Shown here: positions 15,979 through 25,629 of the stretch, one piece after another
Layout of the letters: every line of letters starts with the position of its first letter
Numbering within the stretch: position 1 is the first letter of the stretch
Assembly (NCBI GenBank): GCA_021785405.1
Contig: JAJYFF010000012.1
Location: 1 to 52,553, forward strand
Reading direction: 5' to 3'
Origin: Pseudomonadota bacterium
GTDB lineage: Bacteria; Pseudomonadota; Gammaproteobacteria; Steroidobacterales; Steroidobacteraceae
Length of the DNA stretch: 52,553 bases
Position numbers and translations under genes: made by a program
The notes under the pieces: generated by a model
Told to the model about the DNA's origin: nothing
Databases searched by the model: none
What the model saw: the letters and a program-made list of their open reading frames with translations, nothing else

Positions 15979-17085
15979 ATGAAAAACGTGGTCGTGGTCG
16001 GCGCGGGCAAGATCGGGGCGATGATCGCGGAATACCTGGCTGGGTCGGGCGATTACGCCGTCACGGTCGTGGATCGCTCGAGCGCACAGCTCGAGCGCCT
16101 CGAGACCACCCGGCCCGTCACCAAGCTCGCCGTGGACATCGCGGACGCGGCCGGGCTGCGGCGCGCGACCGCGGGGCAGTTCGCGGTGCTGAGTGCGGCG
16201 CCCTTCCATGCGACCCGGGCGATCGCGGAGGCCGCGAAGGCGGGTGGCGCCCACTATCTCGATCTGACCGAGGACGTCGCGAGCACGCGCGCGGTCAAGC
16301 AGCTCGCGAACGGCGCGCACACCGCGTTCATTCCGCAGTGCGGCCTCGCGCCGGGATTCATCACGATCGTGGCCGCCGACCTCGCCTCCCGATTCGACGA
16401 ACTGCACGACGTGCGGATGCGGGTGGGCGCGCTGCCGAAATTCCCGTCGAACGCGCTGAACTACAACCTCACGTGGAGCACGGACGGCGTGATCAACGAG
16501 TACTGCCAGCCGTGCGAGGCGATCGTGAACGGCGAACGCCGCGAGACGCAGCCCCTCGAGGAGCTCGAGGAGTTCTCCCTCGATGGCGACCGTTACGAGG
16601 CGTTCAACACCTCCGGCGGTCTCGGCACGATGTGCGAGACGCTCGGCGGCAAGGTGCGCAATCTCAACTACCGGACCATCCGCTATCCCGGACACGCCGC
16701 GCTCATGAAGGTCCTGTTGAACGATCTGCGCCTGCGCGACCGCCGCGAACTGCTGAAGGAGATCCTGGAGAACGCGATTCCGGCGACCCTGCAGGACGTC
16801 GTGATCGTCTTCGTCACGGTGACCGGTTTGCGCGGCGGCCAGCTGTACCAGGAAACCTACGCGAACAAGATCTACGCGGCGCCGGTCGGCGGGCGCGTGC
16901 GCAGCGCGATCCAGATCACCACCGCGGCGGGCATCTGCACCGTGCTCGACCTGCTCGCCCACGGCGAGTTGCCGCAGGCGGGACTCGTGCGGCAAGAGGA
17001 GATCGCCTTGCCGAAGTTCCTCGCGAACCGGTTCGGCCGCGTCTATTCGGTCGCGCCCGCCGACGATCGGACGCACGGCGCCTGA
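15979..17085 (+). CDS. Saccharopine dehydrogenase-like oxidoreductase
   Basis: A 368-aa NAD(P)-dependent enzyme. A Rossmann fold opens with VVVGAGKIGAMIAEYL (GxGxxG), followed by a family-typical CGLAPGFITIVAADLA segment near residue 115 and a YPGHAALMKVLLNDL segment near 236. This is the saccharopine dehydrogenase / lysine 6-dehydrogenase group, which works on lysine or its 2-oxoglutarate adduct. The length is closer to lysine 6-dehydrogenase than to the longer carboxynorspermidine synthase. The ATG at 15979 follows GGAGG by four bases. It is alone on its strand and divergent from an Lrp-type regulator, which probably controls it. Exact substrate is uncertain. Confidence 0.78.
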   Translation: MKNVVVVGAGKIGAMIAEYLAGSGDYAVTVVDRSSAQLERLETTRPVTKLAVDIADAAGLRRATAGQFAVLSAAPFHATRAIAEAAKAGGAHYLDLTEDVASTRAVKQLANGAHTAFIPQCGLAPGFITIVAADLASRFDELHDVRMRVGALPKFPSNALNYNLTWSTDGVINEYCQPCEAIVNGERRETQPLEELEEFSLDGDRYEAFNTSGGLGTMCETLGGKVRNLNYRTIRYPGHAALMKVLLNDLRLRDRRELLKEILENAIPATLQDVVIVFVTVTGLRGGQLYQETYANKIYAAPVGGRVRSAIQITTAAGICTVLDLLAHGELPQAGLVRQEEIALPKFLANRFGRVYSVAPADDRTHGA

Positions 17086-17111
17086 CGACGCGCACGGCGA
17101 GGCCGGCCGTC

Positions 17112-17131
17112 CGCTCCGCCGCGGGAGCGGC
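17112..17131. terminator. GC-rich hairpin between convergent genes
   Basis: Seven-base arms CCGCTCC (17112-17118) and GGAGCGG (17125-17131) in the 74-base gap between the convergent dehydrogenase and HExxH genes. No U tract on either strand; a weak bidirectional stop at most. Confidence 0.3.
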
Positions 17132-17159
17132 GGCGGCCGCGCCGCCCACGGGCCGCGGC

Positions 17160-17660
17160 TCACCGGCAGCGGAAGGTCGGCCGACCGTCGGGCTCGAGGA
17201 GTCCCCAATCGACCAGGCTGCCACGCGCCTCGGTCGCATCCTCGGTGAACCACGCGTGCGAGTTGCCGAGCCGGAAGGTGTATCCCCACGCATCCATGTC
17301 CCGGCACATGCGGTCCCGGCCGAACCCCGGGACGTGGTCCGCGAGCACGATCTGCAGATAGCAGACCGCATTCTCCTCGTTGAAATCCCCGCCCGCGTCG
17401 GTGTCCAGACCGACCCGCCGCTCTGCGGTCATGCACACGTAGTGGCAAGCCTCGTGCAATACCGAGTGAACCGGCGTGTCGGCTCGAACGTAGAGCCGAT
17501 CGCCGAGGAGCCCGGCCTCCGAGTCCCCCCAGTACGAACCCGGGATCGGCTCGCCGAACGCGACCCGTTCGAGCTGCAGCCCGTAACGCGCGAGCAGCGT
17601 GGCGAGGCTGACCGGGTCGACCTCGGCGAACGACCGCACGCCGGCGCCGGCCGTGGACAT
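17160..17660 (-). CDS. Small HExxH metalloprotease-like protein, unknown function
   Basis: A 166-aa soluble protein without signal peptide. It carries HEACH at residues 69-73 inside a hydrophobic helix (SVLHEACHYV), the HExxH zinc-protease signature; Glu95 and Glu96 in FNEENAVC could supply the third ligand. I do not recognise a named family. It starts two bases after the lptE stop, so it is the last gene of the leuS-lptE unit, at the place where holA is usually found in related bacteria. The tight coupling suggests a link with envelope assembly or quality control, but that is inference. Confidence 0.7.
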   Translation of the reverse strand: MSTAGAGVRSFAEVDPVSLATLLARYGLQLERVAFGEPIPGSYWGDSEAGLLGDRLYVRADTPVHSVLHEACHYVCMTAERRVGLDTDAGGDFNEENAVCYLQIVLADHVPGFGRDRMCRDMDAWGYTFRLGNSHAWFTEDATEARGSLVDWGLLEPDGRPTFRCR

Positions 17661-17662
17661 CC

Positions 17663-18184
17663 TTATTTCAAGCTCGCGATGCGCCGCATCGCGATCGCGG
17701 CGAGTTCGCGGGCCATTTGCCGCCGCAGCCGGCCCGCCTCGTGCTCCTTCGCGAGCACCGCCTGCTCGGAGAAACTGTAATCCTGGGACAAGCTGATCGT
17801 TTGCGGCGCCAGCAACTCCTTGCCCGCGTGCCGCACCGAGTACGTGACCGTGTAGATCAACAGGTATTCGGTGGGGATGTTCCGTGCCGACACCGACAGC
17901 ACGCGCTGCTCGACGGCGTCGCGGCTCACGTCGACGGTGGCGGTCGCGGTGGCGTCGCTGCTCGCGAGGGTCGCGCCGGCGGCGCGCAGCTGCTGGCCGA
18001 AGATCCGCGCGAAGTCCGAGTAAGGATCGCTGAACGACAGGTAGGGGCGTGCGAGCGACGCCGGCAACGGCGCGGTCCCGGCCAGCCGGAAGCCGCATCC
18101 GGCGGCGAGCGCGACGCCCGCGGCGATCGCGGCCCAGCGCGCGGCCGTCCGGCGGACGGCAACTGATCGCTCAGACGACCACAT
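17663..18184 (-). CDS. lptE: LPS-assembly lipoprotein LptE
   Basis: A 173-aa outer-membrane lipoprotein that plugs the LptD barrel and helps place lipopolysaccharide in the outer leaflet. It has a basic N-terminus, a hydrophobic stretch and a lipobox ending AAGC followed by GFRLAG, the typical LptE start of the mature protein. The segments [13 protein letters not shown] and [12 protein letters not shown] fit the family fold. The ATG at 18184 overlaps the leuS 3' end by 14 bases; a GTG a few codons on would still keep the signal peptide. Location directly after leuS is the conserved place for lptE. Confidence 0.85.
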   Translation of the reverse strand: MWSSERSVAVRRTAARWAAIAAGVALAAGCGFRLAGTAPLPASLARPYLSFSDPYSDFARIFGQQLRAAGATLASSDATATATVDVSRDAVEQRVLSVSARNIPTEYLLIYTVTYSVRHAGKELLAPQTISLSQDYSFSEQAVLAKEHEAGRLRRQMARELAAIAMRRIASLK

Positions 18185-20762
18185 TCACGAGCTTTCCCGG
18201 GACGACGACGACCTTGCGGATCGTCGCGTCGCCGACGAACCGGCGCACCGCCGGATCCGCGAGCGCGGCCGCGCGCACCGCGTCGGCGTCGGCGCCCGCC
18301 GGCACCGCGACCCGGCCGCGCAGTTTCCCGTTGACCTGCACGACGATCTCGACCAACGCCTGCTCGAGCGCGGCGGCGTCGACCGCGGGCCAGCGCTCGT
18401 CGACGATCGCGCCGTCGTGGCCGAGCGCATGCCACAGCGCATGGGTGATGTGCGGGACGATCGGCGACAGGCACAGGACCGCGACTTCCAGTCCCTCCTG
18501 CAGCACGGCCCGATCCTGCGCGCCACGGGCCTCGAACCGTCCGAGCGCGTTCATCAACTCCATGACCGCGGCGATCGCCGTGTTGAACGTGCGACGTCGA
18601 CCGATGTCGTCACCGACCTTCGCGAGCGTGTGATGCGCCAGGCGCCGGATCGTCCGCTGCGTCTCGTCGAGGTTCGCCCGGTCGAGCGCCGCGACCGGTC
18701 CGCCGCCGACGTGGTCGTGCACGGCCTTCCACACGCGCTTGAGGAAGCGGTAGGCACCCTGCACGCCTTCGTCCGACCACTCGAGCGTCTGTTCCGGCGG
18801 CGCGGCGAACATCGTGAACAGTCGCGCGGTGTCGGCGCCGTACTCCTCGACGAGCTGCTGCGGATCGACGCCGTTGTTCTTCGACTTCGACATCGTGACG
18901 ACGCCGCCCGAGATCACCTCGCGGCCGTCGGCACGCAAGGTCGCGGTGCGCCGCTTGTCCTGAGGATCGATGCGGATCTCGACGTCCGCGGGATTGAAAT
19001 ATTCGACCCGACCCGACGCGGGCTTGCGGTAGAAGACCTCGTTGAGGACCATGCCCTGCGTGAACAGGTTCGTGAACGGCTCTTCGAACCGCACCAACCC
19101 GAGGTCGCGCATCACCCGGGTCCAGAACCTCGAGTACAGCAGGTGCAGGATCGCGTGTTCGATCCCGCCGACGTACTGGTCGACCGGCAACCAATAGTCG
19201 ACTCGTGAATCGACCATCGCCGCGGCGTCGTGGCACGCGTAGCGCAGGAAATACCACGACGAGTCCACGAACGTGTCCATCGTGTCGGTCTCGCGGCGCG
19301 CCGCGGCGCCGCAGCGCGGACAGCGGCACGCGATAAAGGCCTCGTGTTTCGCCAACGGATTGCCGCTGCCGTCCGGCACGAGTTCCTCGGGCAGCAACAC
19401 CGGCAGGTCCGAATCGGGCACCGGCACCGGTCCGCAGTCCGCGCACTGGATGATCGGGATCGGGCAACCCCAGTATCGTTGCCGCGAGATCCCCCAGTCG
19501 CGCAGACGCCAGATCGTCCGTCGCTCCCCGAGCCCCGCGCGCGCGAGATCATCCGCGATCGCGGCGATCGCGGCCACGGAGTCCATCCCGTCATAGCGAC
19601 CGGAATCGACGCAGCGACCGTGCGCCGCGTACCAAGGCTCCCAAGCCTGCGTCGAATAGGGACGACCGTCGACGTCGATCACGCGCCGGATCGGCAAGCC
19701 GTGGCGCTTCGCGAACTCGAAATCCCGCTCGTCGTGCGCCGGCACGCCCATCACGGCGCCCTCGCCGTAGCTCATCAACACGTAATTGCCGACCCAGACC
19801 GGAATCGACTCGCCGCTCAAGGGGTGCCGTACCGAGAACCCGGTCGGCATGCCTTTCTTTTCCTGCGTCGCGAGCTCCGCCTCGATCGCGGGGCCGCGTT
19901 GGCATTCCTCGACGAACGCCGCGAGCGCCGGGTGGGTCCGCGCCGCGAGCGCCGCGAGCGGATGCTCGGCCGCGACGGCGCAGAACGTCACCCCCATCAG
20001 GGTGTCCGCGCGGGTCGTGAACACGCGCAACACGCCCCGGGTCCCGCCGATCTCGTACGGAAACCCGACGTTCACGCCTTCGCTGCGGCCGATCCAGTTC
20101 GCCTGCATCGTGCGCACGCGTTCCGGCCAGCCCGGCAGGTGTGCGAGCGCCGCGAGCAGCGGCTCCGCGTACTTCGTGATCGCGAGGTAATACATCGGGA
20201 TCTCGCGCTTCTCGACGAGCGCGCCGGTGCGCCAGCCGCGCCCGTCGATCACCTGTTCGTTCGCGAGCACCGTGCGATCGACCGGATCCCAGTTCACGAC
20301 GCCGGTCTTGCGATACGCGATCCCGCGCTCGAGCATCCGCAGGAACAGCCACTGGTTCCAGCGATAGTAGTCCGGCCGGCAGGTCGCGATCTCCCGGTCC
20401 CAGTCGATCGCCAGGCCCAGGGACTTGAGCTGTCGCCGCATGGTCGCGATGTTGTCGTACGTCCATTTCGCGGGCGGCACGCCGTTCGCGATCGCCGCGT
20501 TCTCCGCGGGCAGCCCGAACGCGTCCCAACCCATCGGCTGCAGCACGTTGCGGCCTTGCATTCGCATGAAGCGGGCGAGCACGTCGCCGATCGTGTAGTT
20601 GCGGACGTGGCCCATGTGGCACCGGCCGCTCGGGTAGGGGAACATCGACAAGCAGTAGTACTTTTCGCGGGACCGGTCCTCGGTGGCGGCGAAACAGCGG
20701 CGTTCTTCCCAGTACTTCTGCGCTTCGGCCTCGATCGTGGCCGGTTCGTATCGTTCTTGCAT
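18171..20762 (-). CDS. leuS: Leucyl-tRNA synthetase
   Basis: An 863-aa class I synthetase charging tRNA-Leu in the cytosol. The HIGH motif appears as HMGH (residues 49-52), followed by a CP1 editing domain, a zinc-type Cys-rich insertion (CADCGPVP and CRCPRCG, about 440-490) and the KMSKS loop near residue 630. That loop reads TMSKSKNNG, so the first Lys is Thr. The length and C-terminal anticodon and tail domains are normal. It is followed without a gap by lptE and preceded by corC 46 bases upstream on the same strand. Confidence 0.95.
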   Translation of the reverse strand: MQERYEPATIEAEAQKYWEERRCFAATEDRSREKYYCLSMFPYPSGRCHMGHVRNYTIGDVLARFMRMQGRNVLQPMGWDAFGLPAENAAIANGVPPAKWTYDNIATMRRQLKSLGLAIDWDREIATCRPDYYRWNQWLFLRMLERGIAYRKTGVVNWDPVDRTVLANEQVIDGRGWRTGALVEKREIPMYYLAITKYAEPLLAALAHLPGWPERVRTMQANWIGRSEGVNVGFPYEIGGTRGVLRVFTTRADTLMGVTFCAVAAEHPLAALAARTHPALAAFVEECQRGPAIEAELATQEKKGMPTGFSVRHPLSGESIPVWVGNYVLMSYGEGAVMGVPAHDERDFEFAKRHGLPIRRVIDVDGRPYSTQAWEPWYAAHGRCVDSGRYDGMDSVAAIAAIADDLARAGLGERRTIWRLRDWGISRQRYWGCPIPIIQCADCGPVPVPDSDLPVLLPEELVPDGSGNPLAKHEAFIACRCPRCGAAARRETDTMDTFVDSSWYFLRYACHDAAAMVDSRVDYWLPVDQYVGGIEHAILHLLYSRFWTRVMRDLGLVRFEEPFTNLFTQGMVLNEVFYRKPASGRVEYFNPADVEIRIDPQDKRRTATLRADGREVISGGVVTMSKSKNNGVDPQQLVEEYGADTARLFTMFAAPPEQTLEWSDEGVQGAYRFLKRVWKAVHDHVGGGPVAALDRANLDETQRTIRRLAHHTLAKVGDDIGRRRTFNTAIAAVMELMNALGRFEARGAQDRAVLQEGLEVAVLCLSPIVPHITHALWHALGHDGAIVDERWPAVDAAALEQALVEIVVQVNGKLRGRVAVPAGADADAVRAAALADPAVRRFVGDATIRKVVVVPGKLVNVVV

Positions 20763-20808
20763 GATGGCCCGGGAGAATACCCGAGATCGGCGCGAGTCGC
20801 GATCGGGC

Positions 20809-21681
20809 CTAACCGGACGCGTCGCGATCCTCCTCCGGCGGAGGCTCGTGGTCGGTCGGGGTCGCCACGCGCAGCATCTCGATCCGGCGTCGATCCGCGC
20901 GCAGCACGCGGAACTCGAGTCCGCCGACCCGCGCGCTCTCCCCGCGGCGTGGCAGCCTGCCGAATTGCTGCATCAACAGGCCGCCGATCGTGTCGAAGTC
21001 CGCATCGGGGAATTCGGTGCCGAAATATCGGTTGAACTCGCCGATCGGCGTCAAGGCGCGCACCGAGAACTCGCGCGGGCCGTCCCGGCGTATCGGCTGG
21101 TCGTCCTCGACGTCGTGCTCATCGTCGATTTCGCCGACGATCTGCTCGATGACGTCCTCGATCGTCACGAGACCCGCCACGCCGCCGTATTCGTCGACGA
21201 CGATCGCGATGTGATTGTGGCTGCGGCGAAATTCCTTCAGCAGCACATTGAGGCGTTTGCTCTCCGGGACGAACACGGCCGGCCGCATGTATTCGCGGAT
21301 CGCGAATTCCTCCGCGCCGGCGATCTGCAGACGCAACAGGTCCTTCGCGAGCAGGATTCCGACGATCTCGTCACGGTCCTCGCCGATCACCGGGAAACGG
21401 GAATGGCCGGACTCCACGACGTGCGCGACGATGCGCTCGGGCGATTCGTCGTGTTCGACGAACACGATCTGCGATCGCGGCACCATGATGTCGCGGACTT
21501 GCGTGTCGGCGACCGACAGTACGCCTTCGAGCATCGCGAGCGCGTCGCCATCGAACAAGCCGCGATCGCTCGCTGCGCGCAGCTCCTCGATCAGTTCAGC
21601 GAGATCGCGGGGTTCCCCCGCCATCGACTTGGTGATTCGCTTGAGCCAGCGACCAGTGCCGCCGTGTGACTGCTCGGACAT
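20809..21681 (-). CDS. corC: HlyC/CorC family CBS-domain protein (YbeX)
   Basis: A 290-aa cytosolic protein. It has an N-terminal acidic helical stretch, a pair of CBS domains (about residues 66-185; [11 protein letters not shown] opens the first, [25 protein letters not shown] closes the second) and a C-terminal CorC_HlyC transporter-associated domain (about 205-275; FDTIGGLLM). E. coli YbeX/CorC is linked to magnesium and cobalt efflux and ribosome maturation. The order phoH-ybeY-corC is conserved; lnt, which usually follows, is absent here and leuS comes next. Confidence 0.9.
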   Translation of the reverse strand: MSEQSHGGTGRWLKRITKSMAGEPRDLAELIEELRAASDRGLFDGDALAMLEGVLSVADTQVRDIMVPRSQIVFVEHDESPERIVAHVVESGHSRFPVIGEDRDEIVGILLAKDLLRLQIAGAEEFAIREYMRPAVFVPESKRLNVLLKEFRRSHNHIAIVVDEYGGVAGLVTIEDVIEQIVGEIDDEHDVEDDQPIRRDGPREFSVRALTPIGEFNRYFGTEFPDADFDTIGGLLMQQFGRLPRRGESARVGGLEFRVLRADRRRIEMLRVATPTDHEPPPEEDRDASG

Positions 21682-21701
21682 CGCGGTACCAGGATACCCG
21701 A

Positions 21702-22193
21702 TCAGCGATACGGATCGGAAAATCCAATTCGATCAAGAATTTGGACTTCCCTTGCAATCATGGTACGCGCGTCGCGGTCGCGCTCGTGGTCGTATCCGCG
21801 CAGGTGCAGGACGCCGTGCACCGTGAGGTGAGCCCAGTGGGCCCGGATCGATCGGTGGGCCACCCGCGCTTCCCGCGCGACCAGCGGCGCGCAGATCACG
21901 AGCTCACCGAGATCCCATCGGCCACCCGGCGACCGGCCGGCGCCCGCGAACGACAGCACGTTGGTCGGCTTCGGCTTGCCACGGTAAAGCTGGTTCAACC
22001 GGCGGCTCGTGACGCTGCCGACGACGTGGATCGACAGATCGATCGGCGGGCCCGCCGGCGGCAGCGCCGCCCCCGCCCAGCGCTCGAAATCCGCACGGCC
22101 GGGAACCCACGGACGGCGCGCCGCGTAGCTCAGCGCGAGCTCGAACGAGCGTTCACGGTGACGGGGGACTGGGCGCCGCGGCACTCGATTCAT
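21702..22193 (-). CDS. ybeY: Endoribonuclease YbeY
   Basis: A 163-aa metal-dependent endoribonuclease acting in 16S rRNA 3'-end maturation and ribosome quality control. The signature HGVLHLRGYDHE (about residues 124-135) supplies the three His zinc ligands, and NQLYRGKPKPTNVLSF (about 66-81) is the other conserved block. The ATG at 22193 gives a 41-base overlap with phoH, longer than usual, but no better start lies between it and the conserved domain. It stands in the usual phoH-ybeY-corC order. Confidence 0.92.
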   Translation of the reverse strand: MNRVPRRPVPRHRERSFELALSYAARRPWVPGRADFERWAGAALPPAGPPIDLSIHVVGSVTSRRLNQLYRGKPKPTNVLSFAGAGRSPGGRWDLGELVICAPLVAREARVAHRSIRAHWAHLTVHGVLHLRGYDHERDRDARTMIAREVQILDRIGFSDPYR

Positions 22194-23145
22194 ACGCCTG
22201 GACGATGCGCTGCACCAAGGGATGCCGGACCACGTCGCGCGAGCTGAACATCGTGAACGCGATCCCGGACACGTCCCGCAGGATGTCGATCACGGTCCGC
22301 AGGCCCGACGGCTTCGCGGTCGGCAGGTCGGTCTGCGTGATGTCGCCGGTCACGACGGCCTTCGAGCCGAAGCCGATGCGCGTGAGGAACATCTTCATCT
22401 GCTCGTTGGTGGTGTTCTGCGCCTCGTCGAGGATCACGAACGAGTCGTTCAGGCTCCGCCCGCGCATGAACGCGAGCGGGGCGACTTCGATCACGTTGCG
22501 CTCGATCAGCTTCGCGACCCGCTCGAAGCCCATCATCTCGTACAGCGCGTCGTACATCGGGCGCAGGTACGGATCGACCTTCTGGCTCAGATCGCCCGGG
22601 AGGAAGCCGAGCCGCTCGCCGGCCTCGACCGCCGGACGGACGAGCACGATCCGACGAACGCGTTCGTCCTGCAGCGCTTCGACCGCGCAAGCGACCGCGA
22701 GGTAGGTCTTGCCGGTGCCGGCGGGACCGATGCCGAACGTCAGGTCGTGCGTGCGCACGTTGTGCAGGTAGTCGAGTTGGCTGCGCCCGCGGGCGCGCAC
22801 CAGTCCGCGCGCGGTGCGTACTTTGAGTTCGCCTGGCGAACTCGTCTCGCCGGGTGGTTCCCGCGCCTCGTCCATTGCGAGTTCCTGCAAGGCCATGTGC
22901 ACGCGTTCCGGATCGATCGGCTCACGCTGTGAGCGATCGTAGAGGGCGCGCAGGACCGCCTCGGCGCGCCGCGCCACCGGTTCCTCGCCGACGATCTGGA
23001 ACCGGTTGGCCCGCCGGCGGATCTCGACCCCGAGGCGGTGCTCGATCTCGTGCAGGTGCGTGTCCAGCGGACCGCACAGCTCGACGAGCCGCACGTTGTC
23101 CGACGGTTCGAGGATCACCTCGTGAATCGGCGGCTCGGCGCTCAT
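22153..23145 (-). CDS. phoH: PhoH-like ATPase (YbeZ)
   Basis: A 330-aa cytosolic NTPase of the PhoH family, a functional partner of YbeY in RNA processing. An N-terminal KH-like part (about residues 1-95) precedes the ATPase domain with Walker [14 protein letters not shown] near 140 and Walker B-type [15 protein letters not shown] near 235. The start overlaps the miaB stop by four bases (ATGA), so the two are coupled. The Ser-Pro-Ala tail is short and unconserved. Confidence 0.93.
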   Translation of the reverse strand: MSAEPPIHEVILEPSDNVRLVELCGPLDTHLHEIEHRLGVEIRRRANRFQIVGEEPVARRAEAVLRALYDRSQREPIDPERVHMALQELAMDEAREPPGETSSPGELKVRTARGLVRARGRSQLDYLHNVRTHDLTFGIGPAGTGKTYLAVACAVEALQDERVRRIVLVRPAVEAGERLGFLPGDLSQKVDPYLRPMYDALYEMMGFERVAKLIERNVIEVAPLAFMRGRSLNDSFVILDEAQNTTNEQMKMFLTRIGFGSKAVVTGDITQTDLPTAKPSGLRTVIDILRDVSGIAFTMFSSRDVVRHPLVQRIVQAYESSAAAPSPPSP

Positions 23146-24491
23146 GGCGCCGGATCCTCGACGAGCCGGCCGCGGAGGGAATTCGGTAACGCTTCGGTGA
23201 TCACGACGTCGACGAAACGATCGATCAACGCACTCGCGCGACCCGGCGGGGGATCGAAGTTCACCCAGCGGTTGTTGTCGGTACGGCCCGCCAGCTGGCG
23301 TGCATCGCGCTTGGACGGGCGCTCGACGAGCACGCGCTGCCGGGTGCCGACCATCCGCGCCGAGATCGCGTACGCCTGCGCGGACAACTGTTGCTGCAAT
23401 GCAGCTAACCGCCGTTGTTTGACCTCCACCGGCACCTCGTCCGGCAGCGCGGCCGCCGGTGTCCCGGGTCGCCGGCTGTAGAGGAAGCTGAAACTCTGGT
23501 CGAATCCCACGTCCGCGACGAGTTGCATCGTCGCCTCGAAATCCGCGTCCGTCTCCCCGGGAAAGCCGACGATCAGGTCGGTGGAGACGCTGATGTCGGG
23601 CCGCACCGCGCGCAACTTGCGCAGCTTGTGCTTGTACTCGAGCACCGTATGCCCGCGCTTCATCGCCGCCAGGATCCGGTCCGACCCGCTCTGGACCGGG
23701 AGGTGCAACGCCTGGGTGAGTTTCGGCACGTTCGCATAGGCTTCGATCAAGCTGTCGTCGAAATCCAGCGGATGGGACGTCGTGAACCGGATCCGCTCGA
23801 TGCCGTCGATCGCCGCGACGTAATGGATCAGCGTCGCCAGGTCGGTTTCGGCCCCGTCCGCGGCGACGCCCCGGTAGGCGTTCACGTTCTGTCCGAGCAG
23901 CGTGACTTCGCGGACCCCTTGCGTCGCGAGCCGGGATACCTCGGCGATCACCGAGTCGAACGGGCGACTGATCTCCTCACCCCGCGTATAAGGAACGACG
24001 CAGAAGCTGCAATACTTGCTGCAGCCTTCCATGATCGAGACGAACGCGGTCGCCCGCTCGGCACGCGGCTCCGGCAGCCGGTCGAATTTCTCGATCTCCG
24101 GAAAGCTCACGTCGATCTGCGATCGGCCGCTGCGTTTCACGCGGCGGATCATCTCGGGCAGCCGGTGCAGGGTCTGCGGCCCGAACACCAGATCGACGAA
24201 CGGGGCGCGCGCGGTGATCCCCTCGCCTTCCTGGCTCGCGACGCAGCCACCGACGCCGATGATCACCTGCGGTCGCTGCTGCTTCATGAGCCGCCATTCG
24301 CCGAGCAGGGAGAACACCTTGTCCTGCGCCTTCTCGCGGACCGAGCAGGTATTGACGAGCAGCACGTCGGCCGCGGCAGGGTCGTCGGTGATGCGCATGC
24401 CTTCGGTCGCCTGGAGCACGTCCCGCATCTTGGCGGAGTCGTACTCGTTCATCTGGCAACCGAACGTCTTGATGTAGAGGAGTCCCGGCAT
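23142..24491 (-). CDS. miaB: tRNA-2-methylthio-N6-dimethylallyladenosine synthase MiaB
   Basis: A 449-aa radical-SAM methylthiotransferase that methylthiolates i6A37 in tRNAs. Seen in order: the N-terminal MTTase domain with three cluster Cys ([30 protein letters not shown]), the radical-SAM core CSKYCSFC near residue 155 followed by VVPYTRG, and a C-terminal TRAM domain (about 380-445). The ATG at 24491 gives the normal start ([10 protein letters not shown]); codons in frame further upstream are not conserved. It is the first gene of a seven-gene minus-strand run to the HExxH gene and is divergent from def. Confidence 0.95.
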   Translation of the reverse strand: MPGLLYIKTFGCQMNEYDSAKMRDVLQATEGMRITDDPAAADVLLVNTCSVREKAQDKVFSLLGEWRLMKQQRPQVIIGVGGCVASQEGEGITARAPFVDLVFGPQTLHRLPEMIRRVKRSGRSQIDVSFPEIEKFDRLPEPRAERATAFVSIMEGCSKYCSFCVVPYTRGEEISRPFDSVIAEVSRLATQGVREVTLLGQNVNAYRGVAADGAETDLATLIHYVAAIDGIERIRFTTSHPLDFDDSLIEAYANVPKLTQALHLPVQSGSDRILAAMKRGHTVLEYKHKLRKLRAVRPDISVSTDLIVGFPGETDADFEATMQLVADVGFDQSFSFLYSRRPGTPAAALPDEVPVEVKQRRLAALQQQLSAQAYAISARMVGTRQRVLVERPSKRDARQLAGRTDNNRWVNFDPPPGRASALIDRFVDVVITEALPNSLRGRLVEDPAP

Positions 24492-24529
24492 AGGATGGTC
24501 GTGAAAAGGTCGATAAGATACCCGCAACC

Positions 24530-25063
24530 ATGGCGATTCGCGACGTTCTGAAGATGGGCGACCCTCGACTCCTGGCGGTCGCCGCGCCGGTCGAGGCGTT
24601 CGGCACGCCAGCGCTCGACGCGCTGGTCGCCGACCTGTGGGACACGATGCACCACCTGGACGGTGCCGGTCTCGCCGCACCGCAAATCGGCGTCGGCCTG
24701 CGCGTCGTGGTCTTCGCGGTCGACCGCAACCCGCGCTATCCGGAGGCCGAATCGGTGCCCGCGACCGTGCTGATCAACCCGGTGCTGACCCCGATCGGCG
24801 ACGCCCAAGAGGATGGCTGGGAAGGGTGCCTGTCGGTCCCCGGTCTGCGCGGTCTCGTCCCTCGCTACCGCCGTCTCCGATACGTCGGTTGCGGCGCCGA
24901 CGGATCCCGGATCGACCGCACGGTCAGCGGCTTCCATGCGCGCGTCGTCCAGCACGAGGTCGATCACCTCGACGGCATCCTCTACCCGCGCCGGATCCGC
25001 GACTTGACCCAGTTCGGGTTCACCGACGCGCTGTTCCCCGGAGAAGCCCTGGCCGCCGATTGA
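24530..25063 (+). CDS. def: Peptide deformylase
   Basis: A 177-aa metalloenzyme that removes the formyl group from nascent N-terminal methionine. All three motifs are intact: [11 protein letters not shown] (about residues 44-54), EGCLSVPG with the metal Cys near 102, and QHEVDHLDG with the metal His pair near 143. The start at 24530 is 38 bases from the divergent miaB start. Usually def pairs with fmt; no fmt follows here, and the next gene, ssb, is convergent. Confidence 0.94.
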   Translation: MAIRDVLKMGDPRLLAVAAPVEAFGTPALDALVADLWDTMHHLDGAGLAAPQIGVGLRVVVFAVDRNPRYPEAESVPATVLINPVLTPIGDAQEDGWEGCLSVPGLRGLVPRYRRLRYVGCGADGSRIDRTVSGFHARVVQHEVDHLDGILYPRRIRDLTQFGFTDALFPGEALAAD

Positions 25064-25093
25064 GCCTCGCCGACGGGTGTCGCGGCGGGCGCG

Positions 25094-25552
25094 CTAGAAC
25101 GGGATGTCGTCGTCGAAGTCCTCTTTTCCGGCGGCCGGCGCCGGTGACTGATCGAACTCGTCGCGCGGCGGTCCACCCGCCGGCCCCCGTTCGCTCCCGC
25201 CGGCGCCCGCGCCCGCGCGACCGCCCAGCATCTGCATGTTGTCGGCGACGATCTCGGTCGTGTACCGATCGTTCCCTTGCTTGTCTTGCCATTTACGGGT
25301 GCGCAGACGCCCCTCGACGTACACCTGCGAGCCCTTGCGCAGATACTCGGCGGCGATCTCGGCGAGTCGGCCGAAGAACGCGACGTTGTGCCACTCGGTC
25401 CGTTCCTGCTGGGCGCCCGTCGCCTTGTCCTTCCAGGATTCGCTGGTCGCGATCCGCACGTTCGTGACCGTCATGCCGCTCGGCATCGAGCGGGTCTCGG
25501 GATCCGCGCCGAGATTGCCGATCAGGATCACCTTGTTGATTCCGCGTGCCAT
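25094..25552 (-). CDS. ssb: Single-stranded DNA-binding protein
   Basis: A 152-aa SSB protecting single-stranded DNA during replication and repair. An OB fold (about residues 5-110; begins [16 protein letters not shown]) is followed by a Gly- and Pro-rich linker and the acidic tail ending DDDIPF that recruits partner proteins. The ATG at 25552 follows GGAG at six bases. It is divergent from uvrA, the familiar ssb-uvrA pairing, with 77 bases between; I do not see a LexA box there. Confidence 0.95.
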   Translation of the reverse strand: MARGINKVILIGNLGADPETRSMPSGMTVTNVRIATSESWKDKATGAQQERTEWHNVAFFGRLAEIAAEYLRKGSQVYVEGRLRTRKWQDKQGNDRYTTEIVADNMQMLGGRAGAGAGGSERGPAGGPPRDEFDQSPAPAAGKEDFDDDIPF

Positions 25553-25629
25553 CGCTAGCTCCGGTTGGGGGGCGCCGGCGCGATTGTACACCGCTCGCAG
25601 GGCCTTCGCGGGGTATGATATGGGGTCCC

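Noticed and set aside
15979-17085. Carboxynorspermidine synthase instead of a saccharopine dehydrogenase-like enzyme
   Set aside because: The protein is shorter than that family and no decarboxylase partner is adjacent; divergent Lrp control fits amino-acid breakdown better. Not fully excluded.
25553-25629. LexA box between ssb and uvrA
   Set aside because: No CTGT-N8-ACAG pattern is present in the 77-base gap; TTGTACA alone is not enough.
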